From assembly GCF_001854805.1 (NCBI RefSeq), contig NZ_MBLO01000274.1, positions 1-64,000 of the forward strand: a DNA stretch of 64,000 nt. Direction: 5' to 3'. The stretch comes from Pseudofrankia coriaricola. GTDB lineage: Bacteria > Actinomycetota > Actinomycetes > Frankiales > Frankiaceae. Of this stretch, positions 1 through 7,050 are shown one piece after another. How positions within the stretch are numbered: the first letter of the stretch is position 1; each line of letters begins with the position of its first letter. The position numbers were made by a program, and so were the translations under genes. The notes below the pieces were generated by a model, which saw only the letters and a list, made by a program, of their open reading frames with translations, was not told where the DNA came from and did no database searches.

Positions 1-3
1 GAC

Positions 4-95
4 GCTCAGCGTCCGACAGGCAGGGCGGCGCGTCCAGCGCCCGCACGCCGCTCAGCGTCCGACAGGCAGGGCGGCGCGTCCAGCGCCCGCACGCC
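4..95. repeat. 46-bp direct tandem repeat, two copies
   Basis: Two identical 46-base units (4-49 and 50-95) begin GCTCAGCGTCCGACAGG and end just before the stop of the first response regulator. The unit resembles the element at 6911-7001 (GCTCAGCGCCCGACA, then GCGCGTCCAGCG). It is probably a tandemly duplicated relative of that interspersed family. The first copy may continue beyond the window edge. Confidence 0.85.
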
Positions 96-101
96 GCACG
101 C

Positions 102-746
102 CTAAACCAGGCCAGCCTGGTTGGCGAGGACGGCGAGCTGGGCGCGGTCCCGGGCGCCGAGCTTGACCATGACGCGGCTGACGTGGGTGCGGGCGGTGGC
201 GGGGCTGATCACCAGGCGGGCGGCGATCTCGTCGTTGGACAGGCCATGGCCGACGAGCCCCATCACCTCCCTCTCCCGGTCGGTCAGCCCGTCGAGGTCG
301 GGGGCATTGGGCGCGACCGGCCGGCGCGCGAACGCCTCGATCACCCGCCTGGTGACGGCCGGCGAGAGCAGCGACTCGCCGGCGGCGACGACCCGGATCG
401 CCCGCAGCAGGTCCGCCGGCTCGCTGTCCTTCAGCACGAAGCCGGAGGCGCCGCCGCGCAGCGCCTCGAACACGTACTCGTCGAGCTCGAAGGTCGTCAC
501 CATGACCACCCGGGTGTGGCTCAGCGCCGGGTCGTCGGTGATCTCCCGCAGCGCCGCCAGCCCGTCGAGCACGGGCATCCGGATGTCGAGAAGCGCGACG
601 TCCGGCCTGGCGCGCCGCACCAGCTCGACGGCGGCCCGGCCGTCCTCCGCCTCGCCGACGAGCTCGAGGTCGTCCTCGGTCTCGACGAGCACCCGCAGCC
701 CCAGCCGGATCAGCGGCTGGTCGTCGGCCACCACGACCCTGATCAA
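102..746 (-). CDS. LuxR/NarL-family response regulator
   Basis: Cytoplasmic DNA-binding response regulator, 214 residues. The N-terminal receiver has the acidic pair D8-D9, phospho-acceptor D54 (in ALLDIRMP) and K106 (GFVLKDS). The C-terminal LuxR-type helix-turn-helix (about 145-205) contains LTDREREVMGLVGHGLSNDEIA. I place the start at the TTG of 744-746, because its GGGGGGAAACG leader is a ribosome site and because it overlaps the TGA of the upstream histidine kinase as TTGA, which implies translational coupling. Longer upstream starts lie inside the kinase gene. Its partner is certainly the kinase at 743-2101; the target genes are unknown. The stop lies next to the tandem repeat at 4-95. 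Confidence 0.95.
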   Translation of the reverse strand: MIRVVVADDQPLIRLGLRVLVETEDDLELVGEAEDGRAAVELVRRARPDVALLDIRMPVLDGLAALREITDDPALSHTRVVMVTTFELDEYVFEALRGGASGFVLKDSEPADLLRAIRVVAAGESLLSPAVTRRVIEAFARRPVAPNAPDLDGLTDREREVMGLVGHGLSNDEIAARLVISPATARTHVSRVMVKLGARDRAQLAVLANQAGLV

Positions 747-2101
747 CGTTTCCCCCCACCTCCGCCACCACGGCTGGGACCTCCGACCGGTTGCGCCCGG
801 TTGATCGGGAGCTCCGCGTGCACGCGCCAGCCACCGCCCGCGCACGGGCCGGCGGTCAGGCGCCCGCCCAGCTCCTCGGCCCGCTCGCGCAGGCCGGTGA
901 GCCCGTGGCCCGGCGATACCACCGGTTGGGCGGCCGGCGGGTCCGGAGCGTCGGCGACGGCGATGGACACGGCGCTGGCGGAGACTGTCACCTCGATTGT
1001 GACCCGCGACGTGGCGGCGTGCCGGAGCACGTTCGTCAGCGACTCCTGCACGATCCGGTAGGCGGCGAGGTCGACGTTGGCGGGCAGCGTGTCGACTGGC
1101 CCGCTGGTCACGGCCTCGACCGGGATCCCACACAGCTGGACCTCGGCGAGCAGGCTGGGCAGCCGGCCGAGCCCCGTCAGCGGCGTCCGGTCGACCGTCC
1201 GGTCAGCGGTCCAACCGGCGGTCCGCTCGGCCGGCGCAGTAGGTGGAGGTGGAACAGGTGGAGTGGGCGGTGACAGCGGCGCCGCCGGCGCTGGTTCCAG
1301 CCGCGCTGGTTCCGGTGGCACCGGTTCCGGTGACACCGAGCGCCTCATGGACTGGCCGGCGCGGGTCAGCGCCAGGGTGGCGCGCAGCTCGTCGAGCGCA
1401 TCGATCGCCGTCCGGCGGATCGCCTCCAGCGAGATCTGCGCCTGCTCGGGCCGGCGGTCCAGGACGTGCAGCGCGACGCCCGCCTGCAACGAGATGATCG
1501 ACAGGCTGTGCCCGACGACGTCGTGGACCTCGCGGGCCATGCGCAGCCGTTCGTCGTCCACGCGGCGCCGGGTCGTCTCCTCCTCGGCCTTGGCCCGCCA
1601 GGCCCGGTGCTCCCCGATCAGCGCGCCGCCGACGACCGGGACCACGCCGAACAGCAGCGCGGCCCCCAGGCCGACAGAGAGATCCCAGCCGCCGCGCGCG
1701 TACCCGCGGAAGAAGCTCGCCAGCTCGCCGGCCGCGATCAGGACGGTGGCGCAGGCCGCGCCGCTGGCGGCCACTCGACGCTGGCTGGTCCGGCCGACGG
1801 TCAGCCCGGTGACCGCCACCGCGAGTAAGTAGGGACCGTGCGGGTAGCCCGCTCCGAGGATGGCGCCCACGAGCAGGCTCTGCGCGCCCAGCACATACAG
1901 CGGCAGCCAGCGGCGGACCAGCATCCCGGCCGCGATCGCGGCGAGCAGCGCGTACCCCGTCGCGTCGACGGCCCGGTACGACGGGACCTGGGCCTCGCCC
2001 CACTTGGGCGCGCTCAGGAAGAACAACGCCGTGAACGCGGCCGTCACCAGGACGTCCTTCACCAGGAACCGAAGGTTCCGCTGAAGCCACGTTCCGTCCA
2101 T
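743..2101 (-). CDS. Sensor histidine kinase, HisKA_3 type
   Basis: Membrane histidine kinase (452 residues from this start) forming a two-component system with the overlapping response regulator. The N-terminus carries about five hydrophobic segments (residues 10-165), followed by a dimerisation/phosphorylation helix with H193 in REVHDVVGHSLS. A proline-rich spacer (PEPVPPEPARLEPAPAAP) then leads to a HATPase domain with ESLTNVLRHA and GHGLTGLRERAEELGG. The start is uncertain: ATG codons at 2101, 2137 and 2203 are all in frame and none has a convincing ribosome site. The domain layout matches actinobacterial NarL-type kinases with no recognisable extracytoplasmic sensor, so the signal cannot be predicted. 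The proline-rich insert between the phospho-acceptor and ATPase domains is longer than usual. Confidence 0.93.
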   Translation of the reverse strand: MDGTWLQRNLRFLVKDVLVTAAFTALFFLSAPKWGEAQVPSYRAVDATGYALLAAIAAGMLVRRWLPLYVLGAQSLLVGAILGAGYPHGPYLLAVAVTGLTVGRTSQRRVAASGAACATVLIAAGELASFFRGYARGGWDLSVGLGAALLFGVVPVVGGALIGEHRAWRAKAEEETTRRRVDDERLRMAREVHDVVGHSLSIISLQAGVALHVLDRRPEQAQISLEAIRRTAIDALDELRATLALTRAGQSMRRSVSPEPVPPEPARLEPAPAAPLSPPTPPVPPPPTAPAERTAGWTADRTVDRTPLTGLGRLPSLLAEVQLCGIPVEAVTSGPVDTLPANVDLAAYRIVQESLTNVLRHAATSRVTIEVTVSASAVSIAVADAPDPPAAQPVVSPGHGLTGLRERAEELGGRLTAGPCAGGGWRVHAELPINRAQPVGGPSRGGGGGGKR

Positions 2102-2407
2102 CCCGGCGACGGTAACCCCCCACGTCGCCCCTGACATCCCGTCCGGCGCGTATCCCGCGCTACGCGTCCGGGCGTACCCGTCGGCGCTCCCATCATTGAT
2201 CATCAGTTGCCGTGGCGAGGACGGTCCGGGCCGGACCGCCTTTCCGAGTTGTTGTCCCGTGCACCGGATGATCGGCTGGCGTCGCGCGAGCCTGCGCCCG
2301 GGTGGTGGACGGTCCGGGCGGCGCGCGGATAACGCTGGAGCTCGGCCCCCGTCGGCGCGCGGGTAGCGTGGATCTCCTGCCTGGGCGAAGGACGAGGGGG
2401 ACGGCGC

Positions 2408-3094
2408 GTGATCGTCGCGATCGAGGGGATCGACGGGGCGGGGAAGAACACGCTGACCACGGCGTTGGTCGCCGCGCTGGAGGCGGCGGGGCGCCAGGTG
2501 GGCACGCTCGCATTCCCGCGCTACTCGGTCGCGCCCCTCGGCCCGGCGGCGCGGGCGATGCTGACCGGCGACCCGGCGCTCGCACCCGTCGCGGCCTCGG
2601 CCCGCGCGAGCGCCCTGCTGTTCGCGCTCGACCGGGCGAACGCGCGCCCCGAGCTCGACGCGGCGGCGGCGGGTGACGCGGTGGTGCTGGTGGACCGCTA
2701 TGTCGCCTCGAACGCGGCCTATGGCGCTGCCCGGCTGCCGGCCGAGGAACGCGCCGGCTTCCGCGCCTGGGTCGCCGCGACCGAGCTCGGCGACCTGGCA
2801 CTGCCTCGTCCGGACCTGCAGGTACTGCTGCGGGTGCCGGTCCAGGTCGCCCGGGCCCAGGCGCTTTCCCGCGCGGTCGCGGACACCGGGCGTGGCGTCG
2901 ACAGTTTCGAGGCGGACGAGGCGCTGCAGGCCCGGGTCGCGCACGAGTACGACGAGCTGGCCCGCTCCGGCTGGGCCGCCCCGTGGCTCACCGTCGACCG
3001 CGCCGAGACCGCGGGCGCGTCGGCGTCCGGTGCGGACGCCATGGCGGCCACCGTCGACGCCGCCGTCGAGAAGGTGCTGCGCAACCTGCGTTGA
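2408..3094 (+). CDS. Thymidylate (dTMP) kinase
   Basis: Phosphorylates dTMP to dTDP with ATP, an essential step of DNA precursor synthesis in the cytoplasm. The 228-residue protein opens with the P-loop GIDGAGKNT (residues 7-15), has the DRYVASNAAY motif of the dTMP-binding site, and keeps a basic LID-like segment (RAVADTGRGVDSFE). Length and motif order fit the family. The start is GTG, preceded by a GA-rich ribosome site (GACGAGGGGGA). It is divergent from the kinase gene on the left and is followed after 178 bases by the glutamine-synthetase-like gene; there is no sign of an operon. Confidence 0.93.
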   Translation: MIVAIEGIDGAGKNTLTTALVAALEAAGRQVGTLAFPRYSVAPLGPAARAMLTGDPALAPVAASARASALLFALDRANARPELDAAAAGDAVVLVDRYVASNAAYGAARLPAEERAGFRAWVAATELGDLALPRPDLQVLLRVPVQVARAQALSRAVADTGRGVDSFEADEALQARVAHEYDELARSGWAAPWLTVDRAETAGASASGADAMAATVDAAVEKVLRNLR

Positions 3095-3272
3095 CGCGCG
3101 CGTACCGCTCCACCCATGGGCGGCTGTCCCATGCCCGGGGGTACGGCCGAGGTGGGTCATCCCGCTTGTCGACCCACGTGCTGGTGCGTTTGGTAGCCAC
3201 GGCGGCACACTGGCGGTCGCTGGCTCGTGCGCGCGGGCCAGTGCGTCACCCATCTTTCTCCCAGGGGTGCCC

Positions 3273-4751
3273 GTGAGCGATGACGTCGGCATGTCGGCGG
3301 ACGAGGACAAGGCGGCGCGTATCGCGGAGGATCTGCGCTCGCGTGGCATCGGGGTGGTGGCGCTGACCTGGGTCGACAACAGCGGGATCACCCGGGTCAA
3401 GGGCGTGCCGGTCGGCAGGCTGGAGCGAGCCGTCCAGGCGGGTGTCGGGGTCTCGCCGGTGTTCGACGCGTTCGGGCTGACCGACGGGATCGCGTTCGGC
3501 CGCTATGCCGGGGGCCCGGTCGGCGACCTGCGGCTGCGCCCGGACCTGGACCGGCTGGTGCCGCTGGCCGCCCAGCCGGGCTGGGCCTGGGCACCGGCGG
3601 ACCGGTTCGACCAGCTCGGCCGGCCGCATCCGCAGGACGCCAGGGAGGTCCTGCGCCGCCAGGTCGACGCGCTCGCCGGCTTCCACGGCGGCATCGGCTT
3701 CCAGGCGCGGGCGGGCATCGAGATCGAATGGAATGTCTACGCCGAGGGCTGGCAGCGCTTCTCGGCGCCAGGCTCGATAGCCATGGGGCCTGCCTACGGC
3801 ATGGATCGGGTGATCGAGCTTTCCGACTACCTGCGCGATGTCGTCCAGGCGCTGACCGAGCAGGGGCTGGTCGTCGAGCAGATCCACCCGGAATACGCGC
3901 CGGGGCAGTTCGAGGTGTCCGTCGAGGCCGAGGACCCGCTCGGGGCGGCTGACAGCAGCGTGCTGGTCCGCCAGACCGTGCGCGCGGTCGGCGCCCGGCA
4001 CAAGCTGCGCACCTCGTTCTCGCCGGCGGTCGTCCCGAATGGCGTCGGCAATGGCGGGCACGTGCACCTGAGTCTCGGGATGAAGGACAGTCCGCGTTGG
4101 AACGCGCTCGTGGACGGGACGGGTCCGGCCGGGCTGAGCCAGCTGGGCGAGCGGTTTGCCGCCGGGATACTCGGCCACCTGCCCGCGCTGCTGGCCGTCG
4201 GCGCGCCCAGCGTCGCCTCGTACCTGCGGCTCGCGCCGTCGCGCTGGTCGGGCGCGTTCGCCTGCTGGGGCGTGGAGAACCGAGAGGCCGCGCTGCGGTT
4301 GGTGACCGGCCTGGCGGTCGGCGGACGGTCGGTGCACTCACCAGACGTGGAGGCCGAGCTGGGAGTCAAGATCAGCCTCGAGCGGTGGGCTGCCGCGTCC
4401 CCGAACCTCGAGATCAAGTGCTTCGATCTGACCGCCAACCCGTACCTGCTGCTGGCGGGCCTGCTGGCCGCCGGGCGGTCAGGTGTCGCGGCCCACGAAG
4501 CCCGCCTGCCCGAGCCGGTCGACGTCGACCCGGCCTCGCTGACCGAGGAAGAGCGAGCTCGGCGCGGCATAGCGGCGCTGCCGGCCCGGCTCGCCGATGC
4601 CGTGACCGCGTTCGAGGGTGACTCCGTCCTGCTCGACGCGTTCGGCGCCGAGCTGCACGACACGATCCTCGTCGTCCGCCGGGCGGAGATCGACCAGTTC
4701 GCGGACGCCACCCCCGACGAGATCGTCGCTCAGACGCTCTGGCGGCACTGA
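3273..4751 (+). CDS. Glutamine synthetase family protein (gamma-glutamyl ligase type)
   Basis: ATP-dependent ligase of the glutamine synthetase superfamily, 492 residues. The catalytic-domain motifs are visible: EVSVEAEDPLGAAD, NGVGNGGHVHLSL (metal/glutamate-binding His), SRWSGAFACWGVENREAALRL and EIKCFDLTANPYLLLAGLLAAG. The family includes true GlnA and GlnA-like enzymes that glutamylate polyamines or ethanolamine; the divergent N-terminus (DLRSRGIGVVALTWVDNSGITRVKGVPV) places it among the GlnA-like proteins, so I do not call it glnA. GTG at 3273 is preferred because AGGGG lies six bases upstream; ATG 3291 is the alternative. The amidohydrolase at 7051 on the same strand is the type of domain fused to such ligases in FluG proteins, which hints at a shared pathway. 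Confidence 0.9.
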   Translation: MSDDVGMSADEDKAARIAEDLRSRGIGVVALTWVDNSGITRVKGVPVGRLERAVQAGVGVSPVFDAFGLTDGIAFGRYAGGPVGDLRLRPDLDRLVPLAAQPGWAWAPADRFDQLGRPHPQDAREVLRRQVDALAGFHGGIGFQARAGIEIEWNVYAEGWQRFSAPGSIAMGPAYGMDRVIELSDYLRDVVQALTEQGLVVEQIHPEYAPGQFEVSVEAEDPLGAADSSVLVRQTVRAVGARHKLRTSFSPAVVPNGVGNGGHVHLSLGMKDSPRWNALVDGTGPAGLSQLGERFAAGILGHLPALLAVGAPSVASYLRLAPSRWSGAFACWGVENREAALRLVTGLAVGGRSVHSPDVEAELGVKISLERWAAASPNLEIKCFDLTANPYLLLAGLLAAGRSGVAAHEARLPEPVDVDPASLTEEERARRGIAALPARLADAVTAFEGDSVLLDAFGAELHDTILVVRRAEIDQFADATPDEIVAQTLWRH

Positions 4752-4810
4752 CCGCCGGCCAAGGGCGCCGCCGAACCGGTGGGGGCGCGGTGCCGGACCC
4801 GGACGCCGGC

Positions 4811-5230
4811 TCAGTGACAGCGGAGGCCGTGGCCGGTCTGAACGCAGGTGGGCAAGTCGATCGGGGGGAGCTGTATTCCGCCGCCGCCGGCGCCTGGTCC
4901 TGCGTCCGGGTCCGGTGACGGGGATGGCGTGGCGGTCCGCCGCGGGGTGGCGCCGCCGGTCGGGCGGGTGGCGGGCGACGCAGCCGGGCTCGCCGTCCCG
5001 GTGGGGGTCACGTCGCCGGACACCGTCGGCGTGTCGCGCACCGAGAACGAGGGTTCGGCAGTCGGCGAGGCCGAGAGTCTGGGTGAGGGGCTTGCCAGCA
5101 GGTCGGTGTTCTCGCTGTTGCCACCCAGTCCGCCGAACATCAACCCGATGGCGAGGGCGACGACACCGAAAGTCGCGAGGACGACCGGGAATGTGGTCAC
5201 GTGCCATTTCCGGCGGCGATGGCTGCCCAC
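4811..5230 (-). CDS. Single-pass membrane protein with proline/threonine/serine-rich outer region
   Basis: Unrecognised 139-residue protein. It has a short basic N-terminus (MGSHRRRKWH), one hydrophobic segment (about 12-33, FPVVLATFGVVALAIGLMF), a long Pro/Thr/Ser/Ala-rich stretch, and a conserved-looking C-terminal end with two cysteines (PTCVQTGHGLRC). This layout suggests an N-terminally anchored protein with an extended extracytoplasmic domain, and the two cysteines could form a disulfide. The start is GTG without a strong ribosome site. It is convergent with the glutamine-synthetase-like gene (59 bases between ends). No function can be assigned. Confidence 0.7.
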   Translation of the reverse strand: MGSHRRRKWHVTTFPVVLATFGVVALAIGLMFGGLGGNSENTDLLASPSPRLSASPTAEPSFSVRDTPTVSGDVTPTGTASPAASPATRPTGGATPRRTATPSPSPDPDAGPGAGGGGIQLPPIDLPTCVQTGHGLRCH

Positions 5231-5329
5231 GAGGACACACTATGGACTACGTCGCGTACCCGGCCGTCGTTGGGGCTGGTACCGCCGTTGGGGCTGGCAC
5301 CGCGTACCGGTGGGCCGAGCGCCGAGCCT

Positions 5330-5380
5330 GACCTCCCAGATCGGCTCCGCAGGCTCCGCCGATCCGGCAGGAACCCTGCT
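5330..5380. repeat. Structured repeat, family GACCTCCCAGATC (copy 1)
   Basis: Begins GACCTCCCAGATCGG and ends CCGGCAGGAACCCTGC. The internal arms GATCGG (5339-5344) and CCGATC (5359-5364) can pair. A nearly identical reverse-complement copy lies at 59657-59707, and related copies at 18565-18646 and 36585-36624. It sits in the gap between two minus-strand genes. Confidence 0.8.
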
Positions 5381-5417
5381 CCCCATCGCGGCGGGGAGGG
5401 CGCTCGGCCCCGCCGGC

Positions 5418-6350
5418 TCAGGCCTGGGCGGCGAGCTCGCTGGTGGCCCGTGCGGCGCGGGCGGCGCGCTTCTCCTCCTGGAGGGTGGCGAAGGCGTCGA
5501 GTCCCTCGAGGAAGGACGCCACCTCGGCCCTGGCCTGCTCGGCCTCGCCGCCCAGGCCCTCCAGCGCGAAGAACTGCCACTGCCGCAGAACCGGCGTCAC
5601 CACCTCGTCGTGGTGGACACGCAGGTTGTAGATGCCGGCGTCGGCGATCTGGCGGGCCTTGGACTTGAAGTCGAGGATGCCGGTGCCGGGCATGTCGAAG
5701 TTGAGAACCTCGTCACGGATGGCCAGCACGGTCTGGTCCGGGGCGAGTTCCAGCGCGGCGGTGACGAGGTTCCGGTAGAAGATCATGTGGAGGTTCTCGT
5801 CGGCGGCGATCCGGGCCAGCAGCTTCTCGGCCACCGGCTCCTGGGTGAACCGGCCGGTGTTGCGGTGGCTGATCCGGGTGGCCAGCTCCTGGATGGTCAC
5901 GTAGGCCATGACCCGCAGCGGGGACTTGTTGCCGCTGTCGTAGCCGAGCTCCATCTGGTGCATCCGGCCGCGCTCCAGCGCCACCGGGTCGACGCCGCGG
6001 GTGACCATCAGGTAGTCCCGCATCGCGATCGCGTGCCGGCCCTCCTCCGCGGTCCACCGGCCGACCCAGGTGCCCCAGGCGCCGTCGCGGCCATACGCCG
6101 AGGCGATCTCCCGGTGGTAGCTCGGCAGGTTGTCCTCGGTGAGCAGGTTGACCTCGAAGGCGATCTGGGCGACATCGGACAGCGCCGACTGCTCCGGCTC
6201 CCACGGCAGGGTGTCGAAGTCGCGCCCCAGACTCCACGGCACGTACTCGTGCGGCATCCACTCGGCGGCAAGACCGAGGTGCCGGTCGATGTTCGCCGCG
6301 GCGACTGGCTCCAGCTCGCGCAGCAGATCCAGGTCCGTGGGTGAGGTCAT
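5418..6350 (-). CDS. Acyl-ACP desaturase-like di-iron protein
   Basis: Ferritin-like di-iron oxygenase of the plant-type soluble acyl-ACP desaturase family, 310 residues, predicted to introduce a double bond into acyl chains using O2 and reduced ferredoxin. Metal-ligand motifs are present: Glu in FEVNLLTEDNLPSYH, EEGRHA (ExxH), Glu in TIQELATRISHRN, and DENLHM. Length matches the actinobacterial DesA group. I chose ATG 6350; an in-frame ATG twelve codons upstream is possible. The C-terminus ends in an Ala/Arg-rich stretch. It is transcribed alone, away from the DnaA-box region at 6574-6712. Confidence 0.9.
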   Translation of the reverse strand: MTSPTDLDLLRELEPVAAANIDRHLGLAAEWMPHEYVPWSLGRDFDTLPWEPEQSALSDVAQIAFEVNLLTEDNLPSYHREIASAYGRDGAWGTWVGRWTAEEGRHAIAMRDYLMVTRGVDPVALERGRMHQMELGYDSGNKSPLRVMAYVTIQELATRISHRNTGRFTQEPVAEKLLARIAADENLHMIFYRNLVTAALELAPDQTVLAIRDEVLNFDMPGTGILDFKSKARQIADAGIYNLRVHHDEVVTPVLRQWQFFALEGLGGEAEQARAEVASFLEGLDAFATLQEEKRAARAARATSELAAQA

Positions 6351-6573
6351 GGACTGACCATCGCAGCCGAACCCCGGGCTCGCCATGTCCCAGCGGAGTG
6401 GACTTGCCGGCCGTGAACTGTTCCGCGGGAACAGTTCAGCCGTCCGCGGCGACCGCCGGGCCCGGCCTACCGCGCGGCCGTCATCCTCGAAGACCGCCGT
6501 TGGCCGCGCGGCCAGTCTCAGCGTCCGGACGTTGGTCCAGCTATCGGTTTCACCGATGTCGTTCGGCCCGTGG

Positions 6574-6712
6574 CTGTCCACAGTCGTCCACAGGCGACGG
6601 GTCGCCGGAAACCCCTGCACAGAGGACGGTCAAGGCCCGCGAGTTCCATAGAGGCGGGTCTACCAACCTGGTTATACACAGGCCACCCCCACTTCTCCAC
6701 AGGTTATCCACA
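6574..6712 (+). promoter_or_regulatory. Cluster of five DnaA-box-like 9-mers
   Basis: Within 139 bases lie CTGTCCACA (6574-6582), TCGTCCACA (6584-6592), TTATACACA (6672-6680), TTCTCCACA (6693-6701) and TTATCCACA (6704-6712), all in the same orientation. The last is the canonical DnaA box, the third fits TTATNCACA, and the others differ by one base from the canonical or the actinobacterial TTGTCCACA form. No dnaA, dnaN, recF or gyrB is nearby, so this is not the usual chromosomal origin. It may be a DnaA-titration or DnaA-regulated site upstream of the desaturase gene. Confidence 0.7.
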
Positions 6713-6769
6713 GGCTCTGGGTTGGGCGCCGGGACGCGGGAGCCGCCAGTCTGGACCGCTTTCCCGGCA

Positions 6770-6840
6770 AGTGATCCTGGGGACAACGGCCGCCGGGCGT
6801 GCGAAGGAAGATCATTTTCGCACACCCTTTGGCCCACTAG
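6770..6840. repeat. 70-bp palindromic element, family 1 (copy A)
   Basis: Matches copy B (27522-27591, inverted) almost base for base. The hairpin arms are GGGCGTGCGAA (6796-6806) and TTCGCACACCC with an 11-base loop; one pair is G-U-like in this copy. The flanks carry GTGATCCTGGGG on the left and TTTGGCCCACTAG on the right. It lies in the gap between the desaturase and amidohydrolase genes. Confidence 0.85.
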
Positions 6841-6910
6841 GCGGCCACGGATGGTGGCGGCGCATCGGCGCGGTACCAACCGGCCATCTCGTCTACCTGG
6901 AACCAGCCCA

Positions 6911-7001
6911 ACCACCGCCATACGCCTGGGTCCGGAACCACATGGGAGGGCGCTCAGCGCCCGACACGGGGCGAGCGCGTCCAGCGCCGCGCCCCGGCAT
7001 C
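6911..7001. repeat. About 90-bp interspersed repeat, family 2 (copy 1)
   Basis: Shares ACCACCGCCATA, GGGCGCTCAGCGCCCGACA and GGGGCGAGCGCGTCCAGCG with the inverted copy at 18364-18454. The GGGCGCT/AGCGCCC core is a self-complementary 15-mer. It ends about 50 bases upstream of the amidohydrolase start. The tandem unit at 4-95 is a shorter relative. Confidence 0.8.
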
Positions 7002-7050
7002 AGCCCGCCCCAGATGCTTGCGGCGCCGGGATACGGGGGAAGTTCTCCGC

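Noticed and set aside
6574-6712. Chromosomal replication origin
   Set aside because: DnaA boxes are present but too few and all in one orientation, and dnaA, dnaN, recF, rpmH and gyr genes are absent; called a DnaA-box cluster only.
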